Below, in pieces: positions 24,541 through 32,197 of a DNA stretch of 53,272 bases. The position numbers were made by a program, and so were the translations under genes. The notes under the pieces are model-generated. The model made no database searches, had not been told where the DNA came from, and was given only the letters and a program-made list of their open reading frames with translations. The stretch is from Deltaproteobacteria bacterium (lineage in GTDB: Bacteria; Desulfobacterota; Desulfobacteria; Desulfobacterales; C00003060), in the NCBI GenBank assembly GCA_003647275.1, contig QMMN01000004.1:65337-118608 (forward strand), read 5' to 3'. Position 1 is the stretch's first letter, and each line of letters begins with the position of its first letter.

Positions 24541-25113
24541 TGTAAGTGGTTTTCTTAGCTTAGATTTTTCTGATTATCAATAGCCAAAAAACTGCTTTTG
24601 GGTAAGGTGCGACTGGCACAACACGGACAGGCTGGATGAAGACCCTCATGGTAACTTGGATATGTGGGTAAGCGTTCAGGTATTAGCGCTCAGTTTTCAG
24701 TAAAAACCAAGGGATAGATGAAAATTTCCCTATAATTGCCCAATAAACCTTAAGCGCCTCTCTACTCTTAAGAATGATCCGCCTTGAGGGTTTCTCCATA
24801 CGTCTTCGGCCCAAGCGTCCGTTAAGTGAGAGGATGGCGGATCCGAACCTGTTTAAAAACAGTGTTGCCTTAAGCGTTTTCCTTGCATTTTGAAGATTCC
24901 TGCAGCTTGCTGCAGGGAGCTTCAAGGGGGTTGATGCGCGTGGAAATTAAGAATCGAAAACCAGGATTCTCCTCAAGTGAGAAAGAGGAAGGGCCTCGTG
25001 ATCGAGAAGGCTGGATATTCATGGAATCTGAAAGGAGATGGGTGGTCAGGTTTGGTCCACGAGTCAGAAACACGGCAGATCATACAGGCGCGATTTGGGG
25101 TGGAACATATGTA
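24541..25113. other. Gap of about 570 bases without a gene
   Basis: Open frames here have no recognisable product and no good ribosome sites. It holds REP-like copy E at 24894-24925 (ATTCCTGCAG, loop CTTG, CTGCAGGGAGCTTCAA). It separates the KptA-like gene from flgM; both point leftward. Confidence 0.4.
24894..24925. repeat. REP-like repeat, copy E (short form)
   Basis: CCTGCAGC and GCTGCAGG form a perfect stem, followed by GAGCTTCAA as in copies C and D. This is the minimal hairpin of the family. Confidence 0.55.
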
Positions 25114-25431
25114 TCAACCAGCGAATTCGTCTATAAAAACGCCCACCATCTTTTCGGCTGTCTGATCGTAATCGATTTTGTAAGCCCCCTTGTCGACCTC
25201 ATCCTTGATGGCGTCTACCTTTTCTGACCTAATATCCGGTTCAGACTCGATGACCTCTTTGGCTCTTTGGACCTCTTTTGAGGTCTCAGAGAGATCAACG
25301 ATGGCGTCCCCTTTTGAGTCCGGAGGGCTATGGAGTGGCGTGGATGCCTTTTCGGCCTGTTCCTTGCCCGGGCTCGGGGTTGTCTTATTGATGAATCCGG
25401 CAATTTCATACCCATTGTCTGTAATCTTCAT
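25114..25431 (-). CDS. flgM: Anti-sigma-28 factor FlgM
   Basis: 105 residues. The C-terminal half carries the FlgM pattern: IVDLSETSKEVQRAKEVIE, SEKVDAIKDEVDKGAYKIDY and AEKMVGVFIDE. FlgM binds and holds sigma-28 (FliA) until the hook is complete and FlgM is exported. The N-terminal half is disordered, as usual. GGAGG lies ten bases before the ATG. It follows the DVU0524-like gene by 17 bases. Confidence 0.93.
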   Translation of the reverse strand: MKITDNGYEIAGFINKTTPSPGKEQAEKASTPLHSPPDSKGDAIVDLSETSKEVQRAKEVIESEPDIRSEKVDAIKDEVDKGAYKIDYDQTAEKMVGVFIDEFAG

Positions 25432-25448
25432 CAGTAGATACCTCCATA

Positions 25449-25868
25449 TTATGCTATCATATGATTACTAACCTTGTCTTTTGTGATTTCTTCCAGGCGA
25501 TCTTTCAGCAATTTGGAATCCTCGATGGAAAGGGTTTTTGTTACCTCCCCTTTTTCTTTATCAATGACCTTGAAAACCATCTCGGTATCCTCTTCTTTCA
25601 CGGAAAGTTTATTTCCGTATTCATCCTCAAGTTGCTCAAAGACCTCTCTTGTCATGTCGTCACGGGGGCCATCATGGATTATCTTATTAATAATATCGGA
25701 TGTTACTTTGTCAATAACGGCCTTTCGCCTTGCCTCAGAGGAAATATTAATCCTGTCCGCGCGATTCGGCTCTGGAACTTTCTTGTTGCCTGACAGTCGC
25801 CTGGTTTGGCTCAGCTGTTTGCCGTAGGCCCTTAAAACATTATGGATCTGGTAGGTGGATATGGTCAT
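25449..25868 (-). CDS. DVU0524-like FlgM-associated protein
   Basis: 139 residues from ATG 25868 (AAGGAGA eight bases upstream; a GTG two codons earlier lacks spacing). The N-terminus, TISTYQIHNVLRAYGKQLSQTRR, and the RINISSEARRKAVIDKV segment are typical of the small proteins encoded just before flgM in deltaproteobacteria, called DVU0524 family. The function is not established; the linkage suggests a role in FlgM/sigma-28 timing. The chain is polar and helical with no membrane part. Confidence 0.85.
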   Translation of the reverse strand: MTISTYQIHNVLRAYGKQLSQTRRLSGNKKVPEPNRADRINISSEARRKAVIDKVTSDIINKIIHDGPRDDMTREVFEQLEDEYGNKLSVKEEDTEMVFKVIDKEKGEVTKTLSIEDSKLLKDRLEEITKDKVSNHMIA

Positions 25869-26099
25869 ATACACATCTCCTTAGCCCTCCTTTCGGAAGA
25901 TTCCAGAAAAACTTTAGAAAAAAAAGCCTGAAAATGAGTGACAGGCGGATCTATCCTCTCAAGCTGCAACATTTTTCCTGTTTTTTCCCGTCTCCAAATC
26001 ATATTTGCAAATCATTTAAGCATAACATACTGATTTGATACATATTTACACCTTGTCTTTTCTGGCAGGCACACAAGTTGGTGGCGTTTCATCCGAACT

Positions 26100-26127
26100 T
26101 TATCGCTATAAAAGACAGCGTACTTTA
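26100..26127 (-). promoter_or_regulatory. Candidate sigma-28 promoter of the flgM operon
   Basis: On the minus strand TAAAGTAC (complement of 26120-26127) and AGCGATAA (complement of 26100-26107) are 12 bases apart, close to the flagellar sigma consensus TAAAGTTT-N11-GCCGATAA. It would start transcription about 230 bases before the DVU0524-like gene, a long leader. Confidence 0.4.
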
Positions 26128-26328
26128 TTTCTGATAGGGCCTAGGCGATTTCAAGACTATCGCTTTTTCTTGGCTCTTTATCTTGTACGAATTTATATCC
26201 TTGCCAGTCTTTCCGCCTTCTTGCCATGATAGGCTTGGTGTTTCCGAAATTTACAGGATTTCCCTTTTGTCGAGTTGATGAACGTTTATTACAAAGGTAC
26301 CGTACAGCAAAATAAACGACCACTCAGT

Positions 26329-26402
26329 GAACCGCAAAAGCGAACGCATTCCCCGCAGGTTCTGCCTGACGGCAGTGCTTCGCGGGCTGCAGGGAGCTTT
26401 AA
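26329..26402. repeat. REP-like repeat, copy C (long form)
   Basis: ACCGCAAAAGCGAACGCA, TTCCCCGCAG, GGTTCTGCCTG, CAGTGCTTCGCGGG and CTGCAGGGAGCTTTAAT appear in order. It links the two sub-families: the ends match copy D and the middle matches copy A. Confidence 0.65.
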
Positions 26403-26645
26403 TAGACGCTATCAATCGATCCACCTTGTTGGTCCCCGGTGGAAGGGGGCGCTTTGCCGGGAATTCTATCTGCATCAAAGGGCAAAACGCAGGGCAGTGC
26501 CAGGGAAAATTTGGTTTTTTTGTGTTGTTTGATTTGACGTTTTTGCCGGAAAATATTGCCGGGATTTTGACATCTTTTCCCGGTGGCGAGGCCTCTTTTT
26601 CTATCAGTTTTTTTATAACTAATTGGAAATGCGGAGTATTTTATT

Positions 26646-26662
26646 TTGGCACAACAGTTGCT
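26646..26662 (+). promoter_or_regulatory. Sigma-54 promoter of the glycan island
   Basis: TTGGCACAACAGTTGCT matches the -24/-12 consensus YTGGCAC-N5-TTGCW at every defined position; GG (26648-26649) and GC (26660-26661) have the required spacing of ten bases. Transcription would begin near 26673, about 50 bases before the regulator gene at 26726. Such promoters need an enhancer-binding activator, as in flagellar and envelope gene control. Confidence 0.75.
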
Positions 26663-26725
26663 AGACCATTCACTCAGTGAACGGACATTGACGCCTTCTG
26701 CAAAAGATGATACAGGCACTTCAAC

Positions 26726-27352
26726 ATGATACAGCCGTTTCAATCTAAGTTTCTGACACCTACCAAAAAATTTAGGCGGTTATCTATCCTTTTAGCTATC
26801 CGAAATGACCCCCGAATCAGCCAGCATAAAGTCGCCCGGGTGACCCATCTGAGCAGTTCGATGGTCAACAACTATATGAAAGAACTTCAGCAGGAGGGAC
26901 TCATCACTGTCACGGGCAATACCAATCGAACCCAAGAATATCACCTTACGTCTTCGGGCCGGGATGAGCTCATCTCTGCACTGCTTTCCTATTCTGCGGA
27001 GATCATTCAGCTTTATGGGGCTGCCAAACGTGAGCTTACCAGAGGACTTCGTAATATGCATTTGGAGGAAGGCATCCGGACCGTGGCCTTATTTGGGGCT
27101 GCGGAAACTGCCGAGGTGGTTTACGCAGCTATAAAAGAAACGCCATTGGCAGTAACAGCCATAGTGGATAGCGACCGAACGAAACAAGGTAAACGATTTA
27201 ATGGATTGACCATTCAGGCACCAGAGCAGTTGATAGGAATTAATGCTGAGGCAGTGGTGATCACCTCCTTTGCCAGACAAGAAGAGATCCAGGAGTGCAT
27301 TCACCAGCTCATGGGCAAACAAATCAAGGTCATAAGATTATCCGATTTGTAG
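26726..27352 (+). CDS. Winged-helix regulator with Rossmann-like nucleotide/sugar-sensing domain
   Basis: 208 residues. Residues about 15-85 form a MarR/winged-helix DNA-binding domain (DPRISQHKVARVTHLSSSMVNNYMKELQQEGLITVTGNT...YHLTSSG). After a helical linker, residues about 110-208 resemble the Rossmann N-terminal domain of PglD-type acyltransferases and CoA-binding proteins (VALFGAAETAEVVYAAI...VTAIVDSDRTKQGKRFNGLTI...AVVITSFARQEEI). This pairing occurs at the head of polysaccharide clusters and probably senses a precursor. First gene after the sigma-54 promoter. Confidence 0.8.
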   Translation: MIQPFQSKFLTPTKKFRRLSILLAIRNDPRISQHKVARVTHLSSSMVNNYMKELQQEGLITVTGNTNRTQEYHLTSSGRDELISALLSYSAEIIQLYGAAKRELTRGLRNMHLEEGIRTVALFGAAETAEVVYAAIKETPLAVTAIVDSDRTKQGKRFNGLTIQAPEQLIGINAEAVVITSFARQEEIQECIHQLMGKQIKVIRLSDL

Positions 27353-27401
27353 ACGTCAAGATGAGGGGATGGCTCCTTTGGTAGCAACCAGGGACACTGA
27401 C

Positions 27402-29270
27402 ATGAAAACAATTAAAATCGGAGATCGTGTAATCGGCGATGATCAACCCACATACATCATTGCTGAGATTGGCATCAATCATAATGGTGACGTAAAGCTG
27501 GCCAAGGAACTGATCGATGTGGCTGCTGAGGCCAAGGTGGATGCGGTGAAGTTTCAGAAACGTCATCTGCCCAGCCTCTATCGGGAAGATGTGCTGACGG
27601 ACACACTGAAATACGAACAGAATTTTCAGTACATGATTCCCATCCTCAAAGAGGTAGAACTGGCCGAAGAAGATTTTTTTGACTTGAAGAATTATTGCAC
27701 TCAAAAAGGACTGGAGTTTCTCTGCACACCTTTTGATCTTTCCAGTGTCGATTTCTTAATGAAGCTGGGCGTCAATGCCTTTAAGATCGCATCTGCTGAT
27801 CTGGCAAATCTGGAGCTACTGGAATATGTGGCAGGGAAGGGCAAACCCATGCTGGTTTCAACCGGTATGTCATACTGGGAAGAGATCGAAAAGGCTGTCA
27901 GCTTGCTGAAAGACAAGAACGTGCCATTTGCCCTGCTTCACTGCAGGAGCGTTTATCCGGTGTGGCCCCGGGAAGTGAATCTCAGGATGATCAACCGGCT
28001 CGGTCGGTTTGGCTGCCCCATTGGCTATTCTGGGCACGACATCGGCATCACGATCCCTCTCGTGGCCGCATCCATGGGAGCCTGCATTATTGAAAAACAC
28101 ATCACCTTGGACAGGAGCATGCGCGGTCCTGATCACAAAGTCAGCTTAGAGCCATATGAGTTGAAACGCTTGGTGCGCGACATTCGAGTGGCCGATCAGG
28201 CCATGGGTAAAGCCAAGCGTTTCTTGCTGCGGGGGGAAGTGCTGAATCGTGAATTGTTTGGCAAGAGCCTGATAGCTGCCACCAACATACGAGCAGGGAG
28301 TCGAATCACTCGGGAGATGACTAAGGTCCTTGGACCGGGCAAGGGGCTTTCTCCAAGCAGAATCGGGGATCTAATAGGCAAGGTTATTCATAGAGATTTG
28401 CGAGAGGGCGATTATTTTCTGGAAGAAGACATTGACGGCCCTTGCACCCTGGATTTTAGCAACTCTTTCCGAAGCCGCTGGGGCCTCATTTCCCGGTTCA
28501 GCGATTTCCAGGAAATGGTTGCACACGGCCCCAGAGTCATTGAGTTTCACTTGGCTGAAAAGGACTTTCACCTTGGTTTTAAACCCAACGGTTCCTGTCC
28601 TCAAGAATTGATTGTGCATGTCCCGGAATACATCGGCGATCGGCTCCTGGATCTTTGCAGCGGAAATGGAGAAATCCGGACCGAGTCTGTAAGGATGGTA
28701 CAAAGGGCGATTGATCTGACCAGAATTATGGCACCCCACTTCCAGGGAAACCCCAAAGTGATCATCCATCCAGGCGCTATGAGTTTAAATACCAAATTGA
28801 GAAAAGAGCCATTACGACAGTCACTAAGCCGGTCCCTTGAAGAGATCGATGGGAAAGGGGTGGAAATACTATTGGAAAATCTCCCTCCTTATCCGTGGTA
28901 TTTCGGCGGCCAGTGGAAGGGAAATTACTTCATGGACGCTGATGAGATTCGCTCTTTTTGCAAAGAAACTGGCATCCGTATTTGCTTTGACCTTTCCCAT
29001 GCCGCTTTGTATTGCAATGCCAAGGAAAAAGACCTGACAGAGTTCATCCATACAGTCAAACCATTTATCGGCCACATCCATTTTTCGGACGCCTATGGCT
29101 TGGATGGGGAAGGGGTTCAGATAGACGAGGGAGATATCGATTTTGCCAAGATCATGCCCCTTTTTGCTGATTACCAAGGCACATGGGTTCCGGAAATTTG
29201 GAGAGGACACCTTCAGAATGGCAAGGGTTTTATAGAGGCCCTAACCAAGCTTAGAAAATACAATCTGTAA
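27402..29270 (+). CDS. NeuB-type nonulosonic acid synthase fused to a TIM-barrel isomerase-like domain
   Basis: 622 residues from ATG 27402, where family members begin (MKTIKIGDRVIGDD); an upstream ATG at 27369 is possible. Residues about 1-245 are the NeuB TIM barrel (IIAEIGINHNGDVKLAKELI, VDAVKFQKR, IGYSGHDIG, EKHITLDR), then an antifreeze/SAF-like domain (about 265-335). NeuB condenses phosphoenolpyruvate with a hexosamine to make sialic, legionaminic or pseudaminic acids. Residues about 345-622 are an added AP-endonuclease-2/xylose-isomerase-like barrel (IIHPGAMSL, EILLENLPPYPW, ICFDLSHAALY, HIHFSDAYG). The added domain might supply or epimerise the sugar substrate. Confidence 0.88.
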   Translation: MKTIKIGDRVIGDDQPTYIIAEIGINHNGDVKLAKELIDVAAEAKVDAVKFQKRHLPSLYREDVLTDTLKYEQNFQYMIPILKEVELAEEDFFDLKNYCTQKGLEFLCTPFDLSSVDFLMKLGVNAFKIASADLANLELLEYVAGKGKPMLVSTGMSYWEEIEKAVSLLKDKNVPFALLHCRSVYPVWPREVNLRMINRLGRFGCPIGYSGHDIGITIPLVAASMGACIIEKHITLDRSMRGPDHKVSLEPYELKRLVRDIRVADQAMGKAKRFLLRGEVLNRELFGKSLIAATNIRAGSRITREMTKVLGPGKGLSPSRIGDLIGKVIHRDLREGDYFLEEDIDGPCTLDFSNSFRSRWGLISRFSDFQEMVAHGPRVIEFHLAEKDFHLGFKPNGSCPQELIVHVPEYIGDRLLDLCSGNGEIRTESVRMVQRAIDLTRIMAPHFQGNPKVIIHPGAMSLNTKLRKEPLRQSLSRSLEEIDGKGVEILLENLPPYPWYFGGQWKGNYFMDADEIRSFCKETGIRICFDLSHAALYCNAKEKDLTEFIHTVKPFIGHIHFSDAYGLDGEGVQIDEGDIDFAKIMPLFADYQGTWVPEIWRGHLQNGKGFIEALTKLRKYNL

Positions 29271-29880
29271 AAATGGGTAGCTGGTCACTTTTATCTCTGA
29301 ACGTTACAAAAATATTTAAGTTAAGGAGAGTAGAGGCCGATAAGATGACTAACCATTCAGTGAATGGATGGTTAGGTCATGGTTTTATCCTCCTTGCGTG
29401 ATGATAGAGTTTCATCTCTATCATCATCCCAAATTTTGCAAGCCTTTCTGGAAAAGCCTGAATGGCATGCTCTCTGAAGCACTCATAGGGTGACAGAGTT
29501 TTACCCCGAGGCGCGAAATTCAACAGTTTCAGGAAGCACTTGCGAAATTCGGGATGATCATGACCGGCCCGTGCCCCGCTTGCAAAGCGCTACCGTTAGG
29601 CAGACCCCCCATCTTTCAAGATGGGGGCAAGGGGCATAAATCGAAAATGGTCTATTCCTTACCGGGTGCGTAAGCCCGCAAAGCGAACCTCCGCTTTTTA
29701 AGGTGTAGACCTTCGCTTTTTAACGCGAGCAGTTAGCGCGGATCAATAAAATAGATTGGACAAGCGCTGCTATTAGCGTAAAAACATGTATTATTAAAGA
29801 CTTATGATACATCATGTATGTAATCGAAGGGGCGGAGCTGTGGACGCCCGAAACGATTTGTCCTTTGCATGGGATTCAAT
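29271..29880. other. 600-base non-coding stretch with hairpins
   Basis: No supported gene. A perfect 11-bp hairpin TGATGATAGAG/CTCTATCATCA (29399-29409 and 29416-29426, loop TTTCAT) and a CCATTC/GAATGG hairpin (29353-29367) occur early. REP-like copy F lies at 29560-29610. Near 29690-29730 two CGCTTTTTAA repeats follow AAGCGAA, resembling a weak terminator. Confidence 0.5.
29560..29610. repeat. REP-like repeat, copy F
   Basis: TGACCGGCC, GCAAAGCGCT and TTAGGCAGACCCCCC appear in the same order and spacing as in copy B (23885-23943). It is followed by a CCCCCATCTT/AAGATGGGGG hairpin. Confidence 0.55.
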
Positions 29881-30837
29881 ATGAACGTTTTAATGATTAC
29901 AGCAAACGATCCGGCAGGTATGGGCATTGCCTTTACTCATGCGATAAATCGCTATACTGAGCACACCTGCCGGCTCATCACCACTGCTGAAAGGTACGCT
30001 TTTGATTATGAAAAAGATATCCACATCCCCGACATTGAAGATGATGACTTTGGGGAAGTGGAACAGTTATTGAAGGATGCAGATATTTTTCATTTTCATG
30101 TATTGAATGATGAAAATTCACACCTTGGCCCCCTTGTTATAAGGGATTACATCAAAGGAAAGAAAATCCTTCATCACCACCACGGTCATCCAGACTACAT
30201 AATCAATGTCGATTCCTACAATGAAAAGTATAGAAAGTTAAAGCGCAAGGTGATTGTCAGCACCCCTGATCTGCTCAAACTGGCAGAAAACGCCACCTGG
30301 GTTCCCAACCTGATACCGATCCATGATGTCCAGTTTCTTCCCCGATATGACAGTTCCTTACCACAGGAAGTAATCAAAATCTGTCAGTCTCCAACCAGAA
30401 AATATCACAAACACACTCGTGAATTTAAAGCTGTAATGCAAAAACTACAAGAGAAGTATCCTTATGTGGAATCACTGATTATAGAGAATCGACCATACAT
30501 TGAATGCCTTAGGATAAAACGGACCTGCCATATCGTTTTTGACCACATGCGTGGGTGGTTCGGGATTGCGTCTTTGGAGTCACTTAGCCAGGGCAAACCA
30601 GTCATTGCTGGCTTGGATGACTGGAATATTCAATGTATCAAAGAGTTCACCGGTTCAGATGGGCTACCCTGGATTGTTGCGCGAACCCAAGATGAGCTGG
30701 AAGAGAAACTCGAAGCGTTGATAACAGACAGTGACCTGAGGAACAATATTGGTGTAAAAAGTCGCCGTTTTATGGAAGAGCACTGGACAGAGCAGCAGGT
30801 ACTCAAAATTCTCTTCGAGATTTATGGAACCTTGTGA
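29881..30837 (+). CDS. GT-B type glycosyltransferase (family 4-like)
   Basis: 318 residues from ATG 29881; an ATG four codons upstream is also possible. The N-terminal Rossmann half starts NVLMITANDPAGMGIAFTHAI and includes KILHHHHGHPDY. The C-terminal half carries the donor-site pattern FDHMRGWFGIASLESLSQGKPVIAG, with the paired glutamate region of family 4 retaining enzymes, and ends in ...FMEEHWTEQQVLKILFEIY. Acceptor and donor are unknown. Its stop overlaps the neuA start by four bases. AT-rich compared with the regulator and neuB before it. Confidence 0.75.
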   Translation: MNVLMITANDPAGMGIAFTHAINRYTEHTCRLITTAERYAFDYEKDIHIPDIEDDDFGEVEQLLKDADIFHFHVLNDENSHLGPLVIRDYIKGKKILHHHHGHPDYIINVDSYNEKYRKLKRKVIVSTPDLLKLAENATWVPNLIPIHDVQFLPRYDSSLPQEVIKICQSPTRKYHKHTREFKAVMQKLQEKYPYVESLIIENRPYIECLRIKRTCHIVFDHMRGWFGIASLESLSQGKPVIAGLDDWNIQCIKEFTGSDGLPWIVARTQDELEEKLEALITDSDLRNNIGVKSRRFMEEHWTEQQVLKILFEIYGTL

Positions 30838-31562
30838 GAAGCTTCTATCACAGTATATGTCCTACCATGGAAACAAACAATAGGATAGAAAAGGTCTTAG
30901 CAATTATTCCTGCCCGTGGTGGTTCTAAGGGGGTTCCCAGAAAAAACATCCGAGAACTTTGCGGAAAACCATTGATCGCTTATTCTATTGAAGTGGCCCT
31001 AAAATCAAAATTGATTGATCAAGTGGTAGTTTCTACGGAAGATGAAGAGATCGCAGAAATTTCTAAAAGCTTTGGCGCTGAGGTCCCCTTCTTGCGACCA
31101 AAGGAAATGGCGCAAGATCGTTCAAGTATTGGTGATGCAATCAATTTTACGATTAATGAGTTACGAGATGATGGATATAATCCCAATATATTGGTGACTC
31201 TTTACCCGACGCATCTTTTCAGGACTCCAAAACTTTTGGATTTTCTTGTGAGTAAAGGACTTGAAGGGTACAGTCCGGTCAACACTGTTAAGCTAGTCAC
31301 TCATACTAATTTAAGCATTTTTTCGAGAAACAGAGATGAAGGCATTGTTCCTTTGTTAAATTCCAAACCGTTTAATAAAACCGTAGCTAAGAAATCCTTT
31401 TTTAGACAATACGGACTGTTCCTCGGGACAATTCATGGATGCCTTGACAGACCTTACCTTCATGTAATTAAAGACCCTGTCAGCCTTATTGACATTGACT
31501 CGTTGTCAGATTTCTTCCTGGCTGAAGAAGTAATTAAGGAGGGTCTTTTTGATTTCGGGTAA
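30834..31562 (+). CDS. neuA: CMP-nonulosonic acid cytidylyltransferase (NeuA-like)
   Basis: 242 residues (GTG start overlapping the preceding stop; an ATG at 30867 is an alternative). It shows the nucleotidyltransferase motif AIIPARGGSKGVPRKNI, then PLIAYSIEVAL, VVVSTEDEEIAEI, and LYPTHLFRTP. NeuA enzymes activate sialic, legionaminic or pseudaminic acid with CTP, the step after NeuB. The C-terminal part retains DIDSLSDFFLAEEVI, the metal-binding DxD-containing end. Separated from the next glycan gene by the GxxExxY element. Confidence 0.9.
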   Translation: MRSFYHSICPTMETNNRIEKVLAIIPARGGSKGVPRKNIRELCGKPLIAYSIEVALKSKLIDQVVVSTEDEEIAEISKSFGAEVPFLRPKEMAQDRSSIGDAINFTINELRDDGYNPNILVTLYPTHLFRTPKLLDFLVSKGLEGYSPVNTVKLVTHTNLSIFSRNRDEGIVPLLNSKPFNKTVAKKSFFRQYGLFLGTIHGCLDRPYLHVIKDPVSLIDIDSLSDFFLAEEVIKEGLFDFG

Positions 31563-31577
31563 ACTAATCGTAATAGT

Positions 31578-32190
31578 TCACCACTAAGGCGCAGAGGACG
31601 CAAAGAGACGATAATGTTTCCTTTCTGCTGAGAGGACAGAAAGGAAAAAACTGACGTCTCGCTGCTCCTTAGTCGATAGGATTATCGATGGATATCAATA
31701 AAATAAGCAGTAAAATCATCGGCGCGGCTATAGAGGTACACAAAGCCCTTGGCCCTGGTTTGCTTGAATCTGCTTATGAGGAATGTTTATGTCATGAACT
31801 AAGTCTCCGAGGCTTATCATTTGAAAGTCAGAAGCCTTTACCTGTGAACTATAAAGGAAAGAGACTGGATTGTGGTTACAGATTGGATATAGTTGTTGAA
31901 AACGCAATCATCCTTGAATTGAAATCATGCGACAAGATTGAGCCTATTCATAATGCCCAACTTTTGACATATCTCAAATTGTCGGGCACTAGTCTGGGAT
32001 TGCTTCTGAATTTTAACGTACCCGTTATGCGGGATGGCATAATTCGAATTGTAAACAGGTTAGAGGAGTAGCCCCGCAGGGCTGAGTTTTTTTGCTTTCC
32101 GCCCTGTGGAATGCGAAGCCTATTCCTCCGGGGTCAGCGGAAAGCAAAAAATATTTTAACCTCAGCGTACTCAGCGTCTCTGCGGTGAGT
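31578..32190. mobile_element. Repeat-bounded element carrying a GxxExxY gene (copy 2)
   Basis: Left end GCGCAGAGGACGCAAAGAG, right end made of CTCAGCG/CTCTGCGG repeats, i.e. roughly inverted. Inside: GATAATGTTTC (31611-31621), a perfect 11-bp hairpin (31618-31628 with 31638-31648) whose loop contains TGAGAGG, the GxxExxY gene, a GCCCCGCAGGGC palindrome just after its stop, and a perfect 15-bp stem (32088-32102 with 32137-32151) enclosing a smaller GGAAT/ATTCC hairpin. The part list and order match the gene-less copy at 2722-2933. It interrupts the glycan gene order between neuA and the NeuA-like gene. Confidence 0.6.
31688..32071 (+). CDS. GxxExxY family protein (PD-(D/E)XK nuclease-like)
   Basis: 127 residues, full length. 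The signature GLLESAY (Gly24, Glu27, Tyr30) is present, and [16 protein letters not shown] supplies Asp67, Glu77 and Lys79 in the spacing of a PD-(D/E)XK nuclease core. The function of the family is unknown; it is widespread in deltaproteobacteria and cyanobacteria and often sits among short repeats. Here it lies inside a repeat-bounded element with conserved hairpins and has no functional connection to the surrounding glycan genes. Confidence 0.9.
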   Translation: MDINKISSKIIGAAIEVHKALGPGLLESAYEECLCHELSLRGLSFESQKPLPVNYKGKRLDCGYRLDIVVENAIILELKSCDKIEPIHNAQLLTYLKLSGTSLGLLLNFNVPVMRDGIIRIVNRLEE

Positions 32191-32197
32191 AATAATA

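Larger units (their letters stand above)
25875..26725. other. 850-base intergenic region between flgM operon and glycan island
   Basis: No supported gene. It contains a candidate sigma-28 promoter pointing left, REP-like copy C (26329-26402), and near its right end a sigma-54 promoter pointing right. The region marks the border between flagellar genes and the surface-glycan island. Confidence 0.6.

Noticed and set aside
24683-24925. 80-residue minus-strand frame upstream of flgM
   Set aside because: It runs through the REP-like hairpin and has no recognisable product.
29399-29426. Terminator of the neuB-fusion gene
   Set aside because: The 11-bp hairpin is perfect but is followed by CCCAAA rather than a T run.
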